NCBI GenBank assembly: GCA_937124495.1
Contig: CAKZKZ010000035.1
Coordinates: forward strand, 1-14,418
Length of the DNA: 14,418 nt
Source: an uncultured Dokdonia sp.
Lineage (GTDB): Bacteria; Bacteroidota; Bacteroidia; Flavobacteriales; Flavobacteriaceae
Direction: 5' to 3'
The translations under genes were made by a program, and so were the position numbers. How positions within the stretch are numbered: the first letter of the stretch is position 1; the number at the start of each line of letters is the position of its first letter. The notes beneath the pieces are model-generated. The model saw nothing but the letters and a program-made list of their open reading frames with translations, ran no database searches and had not been told where the DNA came from. Below, one piece after another: positions 1-6,564 of this stretch.

Positions 1-321
1 AGTGCTCCACGTTCTTTTACAAACTAGAGATTATTTGGCAAGATGCCTAAAGGGGTATTGTTCTGAATTAGCGGAACTACGAACTTGTGATAATTGACTA
101 GCAAAAATTAAAAGCGCATTTTCTAAGCGCGAAATTAAACTGTGTTTTTTGGTGTAAATAAATATATAGTTCCCAGTAAACGTATAAAAATCACAAATAA
201 ATATATTTAAAACAAAATTATAACTTATTCATAATCATATATATATTCATTTTCAAACGACTACAAGCGTTTGTAAACGAAAGTAATTATTTATTACCCG
301 AATACCATTTGCATCTCATCG

Positions 322-329
322 TATGTTTG
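322..329 (+). promoter_or_regulatory. Candidate -7 promoter box for ssb
   Basis: TATGTTTG matches the Bacteroidota primary sigma -7 consensus TAnnTTTG. No TTTG sits at the usual distance upstream; the nearest one, at 308-311, is only 10 bases away. The match is therefore half a promoter. If it is used, ssb would have a leader of roughly 120 bases containing the hairpin at 382-402. Confidence 0.35.
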
Positions 330-381
330 CCCTGTTCAAAATCAACAACTAATTTTCAAGCATTGATAAAGAACAATGAGC

Positions 382-402
382 TCTTCAGAACGAGTCTGAA
401 GA
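382..402 (+). promoter_or_regulatory. Hairpin in the ssb leader
   Basis: TCTTCAG (382-388) and CTGAAGA (396-402) form a perfect 7-bp stem with a 7-base loop, about 55 bases before the ssb ATG. No U-tract follows, so it is not an intrinsic terminator. It could be a leader RNA structure or a protein-binding palindrome; no function can be assigned. Confidence 0.35.
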
Positions 403-457
403 TGTAGACCAATAAACATATTTCTTGGGCATAACTCAAGAAGAAAACACACACATT

Positions 458-790
458 ATGAATTTAAGAAACAAAGTACAATTAATCGGAAATTTAGGAA
501 ATGATCCAGAAATCATCACATTAGACTCTGGAAAGAAATTGGCTAAATTCTCTATCGCCACTAATGAAACGTATAAGAATGCGCAGGGAGAAAAAGTAAC
601 CGATACGCAATGGCACAATGTAGTGGCCTGGAACAAAACCGCAGACATCATAGAGCAATATGTTACCAAAGGAAAAGAAATTGCTATTGAAGGAAAACTA
701 ACGTCAAGAAGTTATGAGGATACGGAAGGGATAAAAAGATATGTTACTGAGGTGGTAGTGAATGAATTGTTATTGCTGGGGAGTAAATAA
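458..790 (+). CDS. ssb: Single-stranded DNA-binding protein, short form
   Basis: The product is a 110-residue OB-fold protein that binds single-stranded DNA during replication, repair or recombination. Family marks are LIGNLG near the N-terminus (residues 9-14), the TQWHNVVAW strand with W52 and W58 as likely base-stacking residues, and GKLTSRSYEDTEG (79-91). The frame extends back to a TTG at 425, but the ATG at 458 gives the normal Ssb N-terminus and is preferred. The protein stops right after the OB fold (LLLLGSK). It lacks the flexible linker and acidic DDxPF-type tail through which canonical Ssb recruits partner proteins. Flavobacteria often carry a longer housekeeping Ssb elsewhere, so this is probably a secondary paralogue. 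It appears monocistronic and faces a convergent gene across a terminator-like hairpin. Confidence 0.93.
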   Translation: MNLRNKVQLIGNLGNDPEIITLDSGKKLAKFSIATNETYKNAQGEKVTDTQWHNVVAWNKTADIIEQYVTKGKEIAIEGKLTSRSYEDTEGIKRYVTEVVVNELLLLGSK

Positions 791-796
791 AAAATA

Positions 797-828
797 AACA
801 GAGGCAATTTTATAAGATTGCCTCTGTT
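797..828. terminator. Bidirectional intrinsic terminator between ssb and the VWA gene
   Basis: AACAGAGGCAAT (797-808) pairs perfectly with ATTGCCTCTGTT (817-828) around an 8-base loop, giving a 12-bp stem between two convergent genes. On the minus strand the stem is followed by a T-rich run (TTTATTTTTTATTT), so it best serves the VWA gene. On the plus side only CTAATTAAT follows, so termination of ssb would be weaker. Confidence 0.8.
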
Positions 829-855
829 CTAATTAATAGTACACAGATATCTACT

Positions 856-2205
856 TTAGTCTTTGCAAATATTGAATGTAAAACATTGTTCCATATATGT
901 AGCTTTTGTTATGTCGTAACAAACTCCTTGAAGATTTATTTGATATTCTCCTTCTTTTGCGCCTTCATTAATAATAACAAATTCTCTGGTTACACAAGAG
1001 CACGGTTCAATATCTCCAAAACAATATACCCCAATAGGATGAATTTTAACAGATGGAGTTCCATTAGGTAATGTGCCTACAGGTTTTCCACTCGCATCTA
1101 CTACTTCAATCATGGAAATTTTGAAATTAGAAAACGTAAGGTTTGAATAACAATTACAGACCGTAAGAGTCATTATTTCATAGTCTGAAGACTCTAAGCA
1201 GTCGCATTCACTATCACCCCATTTTATAGAAATGCATGGTTTAACTTCTGAAAAATCAATTTCTTTACATTTGTTTATTCCACAAGAATTACAAATAACT
1301 TCTGTTAGCAACTCTACATATTCTTCTTGACTAGGAGCGCTACTGAAATAGACTTTACCTCCTGTCTTTTCACATAAATCTCTATAATTGTCTAAAATAG
1401 CTGGAGCTAAATTTTGGTACGTTAAATGATGAGCAAACACAGTAATATTATTAGCATTTGCAGTTACAATAGCAGCATTGGTTTCGGCTGTTTCATTTGC
1501 AAAATCATTTCTAGGAGAACTTCCATCCAATTCTTCATCACTAATGTAGAAAATAGCTTTACAAGCACCCTCTCTCCAGTCTGCATATGTAGACAAATCT
1601 TCAATTGCATTTGCACCTTGTTCAGATCTATAGCCAGATGGTGGTCGATCGGCAGCTAAAGGAACTGCCCCATGTAATCCACGGATATAGTCACGATGAT
1701 TTTGAGTAAAAACGGTACCTGACCAAGTTCCTTCTAAACCTAAAAAAGTGATCTTCAAGTCAGGTTCACAAGAAGATTTTGCATCTTCAACAGCAAGCGA
1801 TACAGCATTTGATACTGCTCTTGCAGACGATGAAACTGATCCACTTGTATCAATGAGAACAATAAGATCTGTAAGGACTCCTTTGGAAGTAGATCCTCCA
1901 TCTCCACTACATCCACAGCCGCTTTCTTCTTCATCACATGTTAACAGTGAGTTTATTTTCTTTTTTTCTAATTCTTCAAGAATAGAATTAGTCTTCATAA
2001 TCCATTCTGCACATTCGGATTTTTCTTCTTCTGCACGAGCCATTGTTACTTCTGACAAAGGCAATGGCAGTGCCACAGCTTCTTTGTTTGCTTTTCTTTT
2101 TCTTTGTTTTCTTTTTTCCATGGTATTTAGTTTTAGTGTATCACCTACTCTACAATACAGTTTTCGGCTTCCCTGTTTTTCTACAAGGCAAACTTCGTAA
2201 CACAT
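856..2205 (-). CDS. Cysteine-rich VWA-domain protein, function unknown
   Basis: This 449-residue protein has a von Willebrand factor A domain at about residues 111-305. It carries the metal-ion-dependent adhesion site DxSxS as D119-T-S121-G-S123, with a probable later acidic ligand in YISDEE (D223). A basic stretch (31-41) and a charged helical region (56-88) precede the domain. After it comes a Cys-rich linker (C305-C313) and a beta-rich region (about 320-449). I count 24 cysteines, including four C-x-C motifs (near 97-99, 334-336, 350-352 and 402-404) and one C-x-x-C at 305-308. No signal peptide or membrane helix is visible, which is odd for so many cysteines and suggests metal binding or unconventional export. 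The ATG at 2205 is used; an in-frame ATG at 2121 (M29) is an alternative. The VWA call is firm; partner and function are unknown. Confidence 0.8.
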   Translation of the reverse strand: MCYEVCLVEKQGSRKLYCRVGDTLKLNTMEKRKQRKRKANKEAVALPLPLSEVTMARAEEEKSECAEWIMKTNSILEELEKKKINSLLTCDEEESGCGCSGDGGSTSKGVLTDLIVLIDTSGSVSSSARAVSNAVSLAVEDAKSSCEPDLKITFLGLEGTWSGTVFTQNHRDYIRGLHGAVPLAADRPPSGYRSEQGANAIEDLSTYADWREGACKAIFYISDEELDGSSPRNDFANETAETNAAIVTANANNITVFAHHLTYQNLAPAILDNYRDLCEKTGGKVYFSSAPSQEEYVELLTEVICNSCGINKCKEIDFSEVKPCISIKWGDSECDCLESSDYEIMTLTVCNCYSNLTFSNFKISMIEVVDASGKPVGTLPNGTPSVKIHPIGVYCFGDIEPCSCVTREFVIINEGAKEGEYQINLQGVCYDITKATYMEQCFTFNICKD

Positions 2206-2376
2206 TTATTATCAACTGATGATGTATTCACGTGAAATTGCATGTGTGGTTAGCGGAATTTAATAGGTGGTTTAACCCTTTAAGTTTAGGTTTTGTAACT
2301 TTAAGGAATTCAGATAGTTGATTGTTAATTTGTTATCAATAAAAAACTCAACTTTAATTAACTAAAACTAAGTATT

Positions 2377-3072
2377 ATGAATTCAACAAGAACATTAAAG
2401 AGTATTATAATTGCATTGCTAATCTTCTTAGGAATATCGGTTACAACGAACATCCTAAGCCAAATTGGCGAAGATTTATGTGTAGATTATTCTAGTAAAG
2501 AAATGAATACTTTAAGTGCTGGAGTGGTTCATGAAATAGTAAATGGATATAGAGATAGACAGCGTCGTTATATTAAGTCTGCAGACCCTGCTACAATAGG
2601 TACCGAAGCTATTTGGTTCGATCTGGAAACGAGTAAAAAATTTATTTATCATTTAGAAGTTAATTCTAAAAGTTTTGATAATTCAATAAGCTCTGCCGAT
2701 TTAGGACTTCGTTTCTACTATGCTAGTTATCCAGCATTAATTGCTCCCCAGGATCCAGAATTAGGTGATTTATCTGGTAAAGGGTATGAGAAGCGTCATA
2801 CTTTAGTAGCAATACCAACAAAGCGCATTGGTAATGAGGATATTGATTTTAATCCATTAGACTTTGACACTTATACATTGGGATTAAAAGCAACGGGGAA
2901 ATATGATCGAACAGAAACGGATGACTCTTTTAACTTTCGTAATACTAGGGAAGTTACCGCGTTAGGGCCTGCAATGGAAGAGTCTTCCTCTAAAGATCTA
3001 CAACCGACAACTGGGGCGCAAAATCATGGGAATTTGTATCCACCTCTTGGAAATTCAGGTCTTGCTTTTTAA
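2377..3072 (+). CDS. Exported hypothetical protein of a flavobacterial family
   Basis: The product has 231 residues. A hydrophobic segment at about 9-26 acts as a signal peptide or single membrane anchor, and the rest is probably outside the cytoplasm. The body has an AIWFDLE motif (78-84), a DLGLRFYYASYP stretch (108-119) and NHGNLYPP near the C-terminus (216-223). From memory these resemble a recurrent family of uncharacterised Bacteroidota proteins with WF-x-LE, GLRIY-x-x-YP and NHG-x-x-x-PP signatures; I cannot verify this here. The gene is first in a tight cluster: its stop lies nine bases before the membrane-protein ATG, with a kinase and a regulator following. It may therefore be an extracytoplasmic input component of that signalling system, or simply co-transcribed. 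No enzymatic motif is visible. Confidence 0.65.
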   Translation: MNSTRTLKSIIIALLIFLGISVTTNILSQIGEDLCVDYSSKEMNTLSAGVVHEIVNGYRDRQRRYIKSADPATIGTEAIWFDLETSKKFIYHLEVNSKSFDNSISSADLGLRFYYASYPALIAPQDPELGDLSGKGYEKRHTLVAIPTKRIGNEDIDFNPLDFDTYTLGLKATGKYDRTETDDSFNFRNTREVTALGPAMEESSSKDLQPTTGAQNHGNLYPPLGNSGLAF

Positions 3073-3081
3073 ATTTTGTAC

Positions 3082-3720
3082 ATGGAAGAACTTTGGCATA
3101 TATTAAAACAGATCCTGCTAGTCATTCAATTATTGACTGCTCTAGTAGGTTGTTTTTATTTTTTTAGATTAAAGCATACTTATTGGAAATGGTTTGCTGT
3201 TTATTTGATAATTATATTTATTCAGGAACTTCTATTGACACATATTCTCACTATTCCTACCAATACAAAACAATTTTATATGTTGTTTTTGGGGTATCCA
3301 CTTGAGTTTATCTTTCTTTATTGGCTTTATGCTAGAAAATCGTTAAACCGTAAGAGGCTATTTTTATTTTGTTCAATAATCTATTTAACAATTAGCTTTA
3401 TTAGTGCTTATATACACACTCTGTTTAGTATAAATTTTAATGTAGGCACTTTATTATTAACTTTTTTGGTGATTTTAGAATATTTAAAGCAGATTAAAAA
3501 TGAAGATATTCTTAGATTCCAAGAAAATAAAATGTTCTACATAAACTTAGGAGTCATCCTTTTTTATGTTGGTACATTGCCCTTTCATGTTTTTCAAAAA
3601 TACCTATATACTGATTATCAAACAGTCGTTGAGTATTATTACGTATATTTTCTAATCGCCAATTGTATTATGTATTTATTATTTGCAGCATCATTTATAT
3701 GGGGGGAAGAGGATTCATAA
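3082..3720 (+). CDS. Seven-helix membrane protein, putative sensor partner of the downstream kinase
   Basis: The product has 212 residues with about seven hydrophobic helices, at roughly 9-29, 35-55, 65-83, 93-111, 116-134, 152-170 and 183-206. Loops are short and no soluble domain is present. The frame runs back to a TTG at 3076, but the ATG at 3082 is the better start. Its stop lies five bases before the kinase ATG at 3726, so translation is probably coupled. The kinase has only one short helix and no sensor domain, so this protein could be its separate membrane sensor. That is inference from context. No transporter motif is recognised and no specific family name can be given. Confidence 0.65.
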   Translation: MEELWHILKQILLVIQLLTALVGCFYFFRLKHTYWKWFAVYLIIIFIQELLLTHILTIPTNTKQFYMLFLGYPLEFIFLYWLYARKSLNRKRLFLFCSIIYLTISFISAYIHTLFSINFNVGTLLLTFLVILEYLKQIKNEDILRFQENKMFYINLGVILFYVGTLPFHVFQKYLYTDYQTVVEYYYVYFLIANCIMYLLFAASFIWGEEDS

Positions 3721-3725
3721 TATCA

Positions 3726-4475
3726 ATGATATTATTTTATATTATTTTAATTGGCTTTGTGAGCGCAATTGTCATTTTTATTCGACAATATCGAATGAAA
3801 AAGAAAATACATTTGGCTCAAATACAAGATATTGATGAGATTCATAAAAAAGAGCTTTTGGAAACAGAAATGGAGATTCAAACTCAAACCATGAAACATA
3901 TTGGAAGGGAGATTCATGATAATATTGGACAGAAGTTAACACTAGCGAGTTTATATACGCAACAATTGGCTTTCGAAAACAAGGCCCCTCAGATTAATGA
4001 GAATATCGAAAACATAGGCGAGATCATCAATCAATCCTTAACAGAGTTACGTCAGTTATCAAAATCGCTAACAGACGATACCATAGAAAATTTTTCCGTA
4101 TCTGAGTTAATAGCAACCGAATGTAATCGCATACATGCGCTAAAAAAATGTCAAGTTAGTTTTGATAATAATTTGAAAAAGGATCTAAACTCTTATAAAC
4201 TAAAAAGGATCTTATTTAGGATTACGCAAGAGTTTCTTCAAAATAGTATTAAACATGCTCAATGTAAGAACATACATGTTTCATTGGGTCAGGATCAAGA
4301 GATGATCATACTCAAATTAAAAGATGACGGTAAAGGTTTTGAAATCGATAGCGTAGCGTCTAAAGGAATTGGTCTTAAGAATATGGAAAAAAGAACCCAA
4401 CTCATCGGTGGGAAGTACACCCTAGAAAGTCAGTCTCAATTGGGAACCACCGTAATCATAGAAATTCCAGTATAA
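3726..4475 (+). CDS. NarL-type sensor histidine kinase (HisKA_3)
   Basis: The product has 249 residues. One N-terminal membrane helix (1-19) is followed by a coiled-coil-like linker (25-57) and a HisKA_3 dimerisation region with the phospho-acceptor H64 in GREIHDNIGQ. An HATPase_c domain follows, with an N-box (N173 in QNSIKHA), a G1 box DDGKGFE (200-206) and a G2 box GIGLKNM (214-220). All catalytic motifs look intact. The frame is open to a TTG at 3663 inside the preceding gene and has an ATG at 3699. The ATG at 3726 starts directly at the membrane helix and gives the clean operon spacing. Its stop abuts the response regulator ATG with no gap, so the two are a cognate pair. The small input region implies that a partner does the sensing, perhaps the seven-helix protein just upstream. 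Confidence 0.9.
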   Translation: MILFYIILIGFVSAIVIFIRQYRMKKKIHLAQIQDIDEIHKKELLETEMEIQTQTMKHIGREIHDNIGQKLTLASLYTQQLAFENKAPQINENIENIGEIINQSLTELRQLSKSLTDDTIENFSVSELIATECNRIHALKKCQVSFDNNLKKDLNSYKLKRILFRITQEFLQNSIKHAQCKNIHVSLGQDQEMIILKLKDDGKGFEIDSVASKGIGLKNMEKRTQLIGGKYTLESQSQLGTTVIIEIPV

Positions 4476-5117
4476 ATGAAACATACTATTGTTATCATCG
4501 ATGATCATATTTTAATTGCTCAAGCATTGTCTAGTATTATATCCAATTTCTTGCAATTTGAAGTATTATATACCTGTGAAAATGGGTTGGATTTTCAAGA
4601 AAAACTCAAAACAAGAAAAGTCCCTGATGTGGTATTACTGGATATTAGTATGCCCATTATGGATGGATTTGAAACAGCTAAATGGATCAGGGAAATGCAT
4701 CCAGGTGTTTTAATTATGACATTGAGTATGCAGGAAGATGAACAGAGTCTCATTAAAATGATCAAGAACGGATCTAAAGGATATATGTTAAAAAATGTGC
4801 ATCCTTTAGAGTTAGAAAATGCATTGGATAGTCTCGTGAAAAATGGTCAATTTTTCCCAGAATGGGCAGCAAGTAAAGTATTTACGAGTATCCGTGAAGA
4901 TACGATTGATGCAAGCTCAAAACTAAATTTATCTGATCGTGAAAAAGAACTCCTAAAGTATACTGTGACTGAAATGAACTACAGAGAAATTTCAGAAAAA
5001 ATGTTTTGTAGCCCAAGAACTATTGAGAATTATAGGGATAGTTTGTTTGAAAAGCTAGAACTTAAAACAAGAGTTGGGTTAGCAGTATATGCTTTAAAAA
5101 ATGGTTATGCAGAATAG
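4476..5117 (+). CDS. NarL/LuxR-family response regulator
   Basis: The product is a 213-residue DNA-binding response regulator. The receiver domain (about 3-118) has the acidic pair D9-D10, the phospho-acceptor D56 in VVLLDISMP, a switch residue around T82/S84 and the conserved K106 in GYMLKN. A LuxR-type helix-turn-helix follows (about 151-210), beginning LSDREKELL and containing the recognition region SPRTIENYR. The ATG directly follows the kinase TAA, so transcription and translation should be coupled with it. Phosphotransfer from H64 of the kinase to D56 is expected. Targets are unknown; the nearest candidates are the cluster's own promoter and the divergent VWA gene across the 171-base intergenic region (2206-2376). 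Confidence 0.93.
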   Translation: MKHTIVIIDDHILIAQALSSIISNFLQFEVLYTCENGLDFQEKLKTRKVPDVVLLDISMPIMDGFETAKWIREMHPGVLIMTLSMQEDEQSLIKMIKNGSKGYMLKNVHPLELENALDSLVKNGQFFPEWAASKVFTSIREDTIDASSKLNLSDREKELLKYTVTEMNYREISEKMFCSPRTIENYRDSLFEKLELKTRVGLAVYALKNGYAE

Positions 5118-5133
5118 TTAGGTATTCTTTTTT
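5111..5133 (+). terminator. Weak putative terminator after the NarL-type cluster
   Basis: AGAATA (5111-5116) can pair with TATTCT (5123-5128) across a 6-base loop, followed by a T-run through 5133. The stem is short and AT-rich and overlaps the stop codon of the response regulator. It is a plausible but weak intrinsic terminator for the plus-strand cluster. Confidence 0.35.
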
Positions 5134-5195
5134 GTAATTGGATATTTATGAATGCAACTTCATTGGAAATAAATGATAAGATACACTAGAAAAGA

Positions 5196-5648
5196 TTATA
5201 TCAACACAAACTGAATAGAGGTAGACATCCTAGAGTAAACAGGTTTTCCTTCTTTTAATGCGGGTGTAAATTTTAATAACCCTATACTATACATAAGATT
5301 ATCTAAAATAGGCTGATTGATATTTAGCACTTCTTTATCCTTTACGCGTCTGCGGGCAATGGCAGATGCGGCTGGCTGATCAGTTGTTCTTATACTCGCC
5401 TCTACATTTGTAACAATTCCTTCTTTTGTTACGATCCAGAACACCTCTACAACTCCTTCTCTATTAGAATCACTCTCGCTTTTTGGGTATATCATATAAT
5501 GGTTAATAAGCCAGCCTAAATCATACTCTGCATCTACTATAGCTATCACATCTGGAGTTTCTTCTATAGTATTAGAATTACAGGATACGACCAAAATAGA
5601 TACGAGGATAAAAAGATACTTTTGGACTTTGGCTATTTGACTGTTCAT
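5196..5648 (-). CDS. Lipoprotein with a TonB C-terminal-like domain
   Basis: With the ATG at 5648 the product has 150 residues and begins with a lipoprotein signal ending ILVVSC, lipidated at C23. An in-frame ATG at 5708 would add 20 residues before the signal and is less likely. The C-terminal half (about 64-150) matches the TonB_C pattern: VVEVFWIVTKEGIVTNV, then a region with AIARRRV, then KFTPALKEGKPV and a final strand SIQFVLI. There is no proline-rich periplasm-spanning linker and no ordinary TonB membrane anchor, so it is unlikely to energise transport by itself. It lies downstream of the LytTR gene on the same strand, separated by a repeat region, and converges with the NarL-type cluster. 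The domain call is fairly sure; the role is unknown. Confidence 0.75.
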   Translation of the reverse strand: MNSQIAKVQKYLFILVSILVVSCNSNTIEETPDVIAIVDAEYDLGWLINHYMIYPKSESDSNREGVVEVFWIVTKEGIVTNVEASIRTTDQPAASAIARRRVKDKEVLNINQPILDNLMYSIGLLKFTPALKEGKPVYSRMSTSIQFVLI

Positions 5649-5752
5649 GAACACTGTTTTATAATTAAATGACACATAGGATTCCATAAAAAGGGAATTC
5701 TTATTCATTAGTCTTTAAAACATCAAAATTATATGACAAGGGACTGCTCTTT

Positions 5753-5822
5753 TATACGCTTTCGCGAAATCGAAGCTTGCGAGATTCACGACCAAAGGAA
5801 GAGCACAGCGTTAAAGCGTATA
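5753..5822. repeat. Inverted-repeat element with TATACGCTTT ends
   Basis: TATACGCTTT (5753-5762) and its exact reverse complement AAAGCGTATA (5813-5822) bracket about 50 bases, making a compact 70-base element between two minus-strand genes. The left 17 bases (5753-5769) recur exactly at 13162-13178. The interior contains further imperfect self-complementarity, including AAGCTT. No target-site duplication is evident, so it is not a proven mobile element. It could be a dispersed intergenic repeat or a protein-binding site. Confidence 0.6.
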
Positions 5823-5834
5823 CCTGTATAATAC

Positions 5835-5854
5835 AAAAAATAAAGACTTTTATT
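5835..5854 (-). terminator. Weak putative terminator of the LytTR operon
   Basis: AATAAA (5839-5844) can pair with TTTATT (5849-5854) around a 4-base loop just beyond the LytTR stop codon. On the minus strand it is followed by a T-run (complement of 5835-5840, overlapping the stem). The stem contains only A-T pairs, so the call is tentative. Confidence 0.3.
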
Positions 5855-5865
5855 AAGTTCAGAAC

Positions 5866-6564
5866 CTATATAAAGGATTTTAAAAACCCTCGATAAGCAC
5901 GTCCAATAGGTATGATAGAATCATTCTCCAAAAACACTTGGTTTCCTGATATTTTTACAATCTTTCTGGTGTTTATTATATAGGATTTATGCACTTGTAC
6001 AAACGTATCATCTAGTCTTTGTAACCAAACTTTTAAAGCGTCATTACTAAGATGTTTTTGAGTAGTTGTTACAACTTCGGTATAGTCAGAATCAGAATTG
6101 ATATACATAATCGCATCACTATCAACTTTAACATGATCATATCCAGACTTAATAAAGAAACTAGTCGGTTTTAAAGTGTTTACAGAAGATTCTCCAGAGG
6201 GTAATACTCCCATATTGTTTGAAGCTTTCGTAATTGCTTGAACAAAACGTTGAAATGAGAAAGGTTTCAAAAGATAATCTACTACATTAAACTCATAACT
6301 CTCAATAGCATAATCTGAAAAAGCAGTCGTTAAAATAATTTGAGGAGAATGTTTTAAGGTTTTTAAAAAGTCTATCCCAGAAATCTTAGGGAGATGAATA
6401 TCTAAAAACACGATATCTATGACATTTTGTTGTAAGTAAGGAATCGCTTCTAGTGCATTATTAAAAATCTGTTTTAGTTCCAATGACCCCATATCTTCAA
6501 TGTATTTCTGTAAAATACGTTGTGCAGGTGGTTGGTCTTCTATGATGATACAGGTCTTTAACAT
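5866..6564 (-). CDS. LytTR-family response regulator
   Basis: This 232-residue regulator has a receiver domain (about 3-115) with E9-D10, the phospho-acceptor D55 in IVFLDIHLP, T79/T80 and K100 in YLLKPF. A LytTR DNA-binding domain follows (about 130-232), recognisable by FIKSGYDHVKV, the DIMYINSDSDYTEV-like strand and the VHKSYIINTRKI segment. It is the second gene of a kinase-regulator pair: its ATG overlaps the kinase stop by seven bases (6558-6564), which implies coupled translation. LytTR regulators usually bind pairs of short direct repeats. The obvious candidate target is the 200-base region (7587-7786) between the kinase and the DUF5916 operon, though I could not identify convincing repeats there. 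Confidence 0.93.
   Translation of the reverse strand: MLKTCIIIEDQPPAQRILQKYIEDMGSLELKQIFNNALEAIPYLQQNVIDIVFLDIHLPKISGIDFLKTLKHSPQIILTTAFSDYAIESYEFNVVDYLLKPFSFQRFVQAITKASNNMGVLPSGESSVNTLKPTSFFIKSGYDHVKVDSDAIMYINSDSDYTEVVTTTQKHLSNDALKVWLQRLDDTFVQVHKSYIINTRKIVKISGNQVFLENDSIIPIGRAYRGFLKSFI

Larger units (their letters stand above)
1..457. other. Intergenic region upstream of ssb, no gene recognised
   Basis: This AT-rich stretch has no convincing gene. A stop-free plus frame enters from the left edge and ends at a TGA near 92-94, but it is only about 30 codons long and resembles no family I know, so it could be a gene tail or chance. I see AAGCGC twice as a direct repeat (112-117 and 125-130), and a CGTTTGTAAACG inverted repeat at 268-279. 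CAAACG at 254-259 could instead pair with CGTTTG at 268-273. The promoter-like box and the leader hairpin near ssb are listed separately. No tRNA cloverleaf or transposase fragment was recognised. Confidence 0.6.

Noticed and set aside
2..94. Stop-free frame entering from the left edge, possible tail of a gene
   Set aside because: Only about 30 codons, no recognisable family and AT-rich surroundings; cannot be told from chance without the upstream sequence.
112..130. AAGCGC direct repeats as a possible CRISPR or iteron array
   Set aside because: Only two copies of six bases; no regular spacing or further units.
436..669. 77-residue minus-strand open frame
   Set aside because: Antisense to ssb, a firmly identified gene.
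1748..2200. 150-residue plus-strand open frame
   Set aside because: Lies wholly antisense to the VWA gene, whose MIDAS and domain content are clear; its Ser-rich composition is that of a shadow frame.
5753..5822. Intrinsic terminator for the LytTR or TonB_C-like genes
   Set aside because: The inverted arms are about 50 bases apart and no T-run follows either arm, so the terminator model does not fit.
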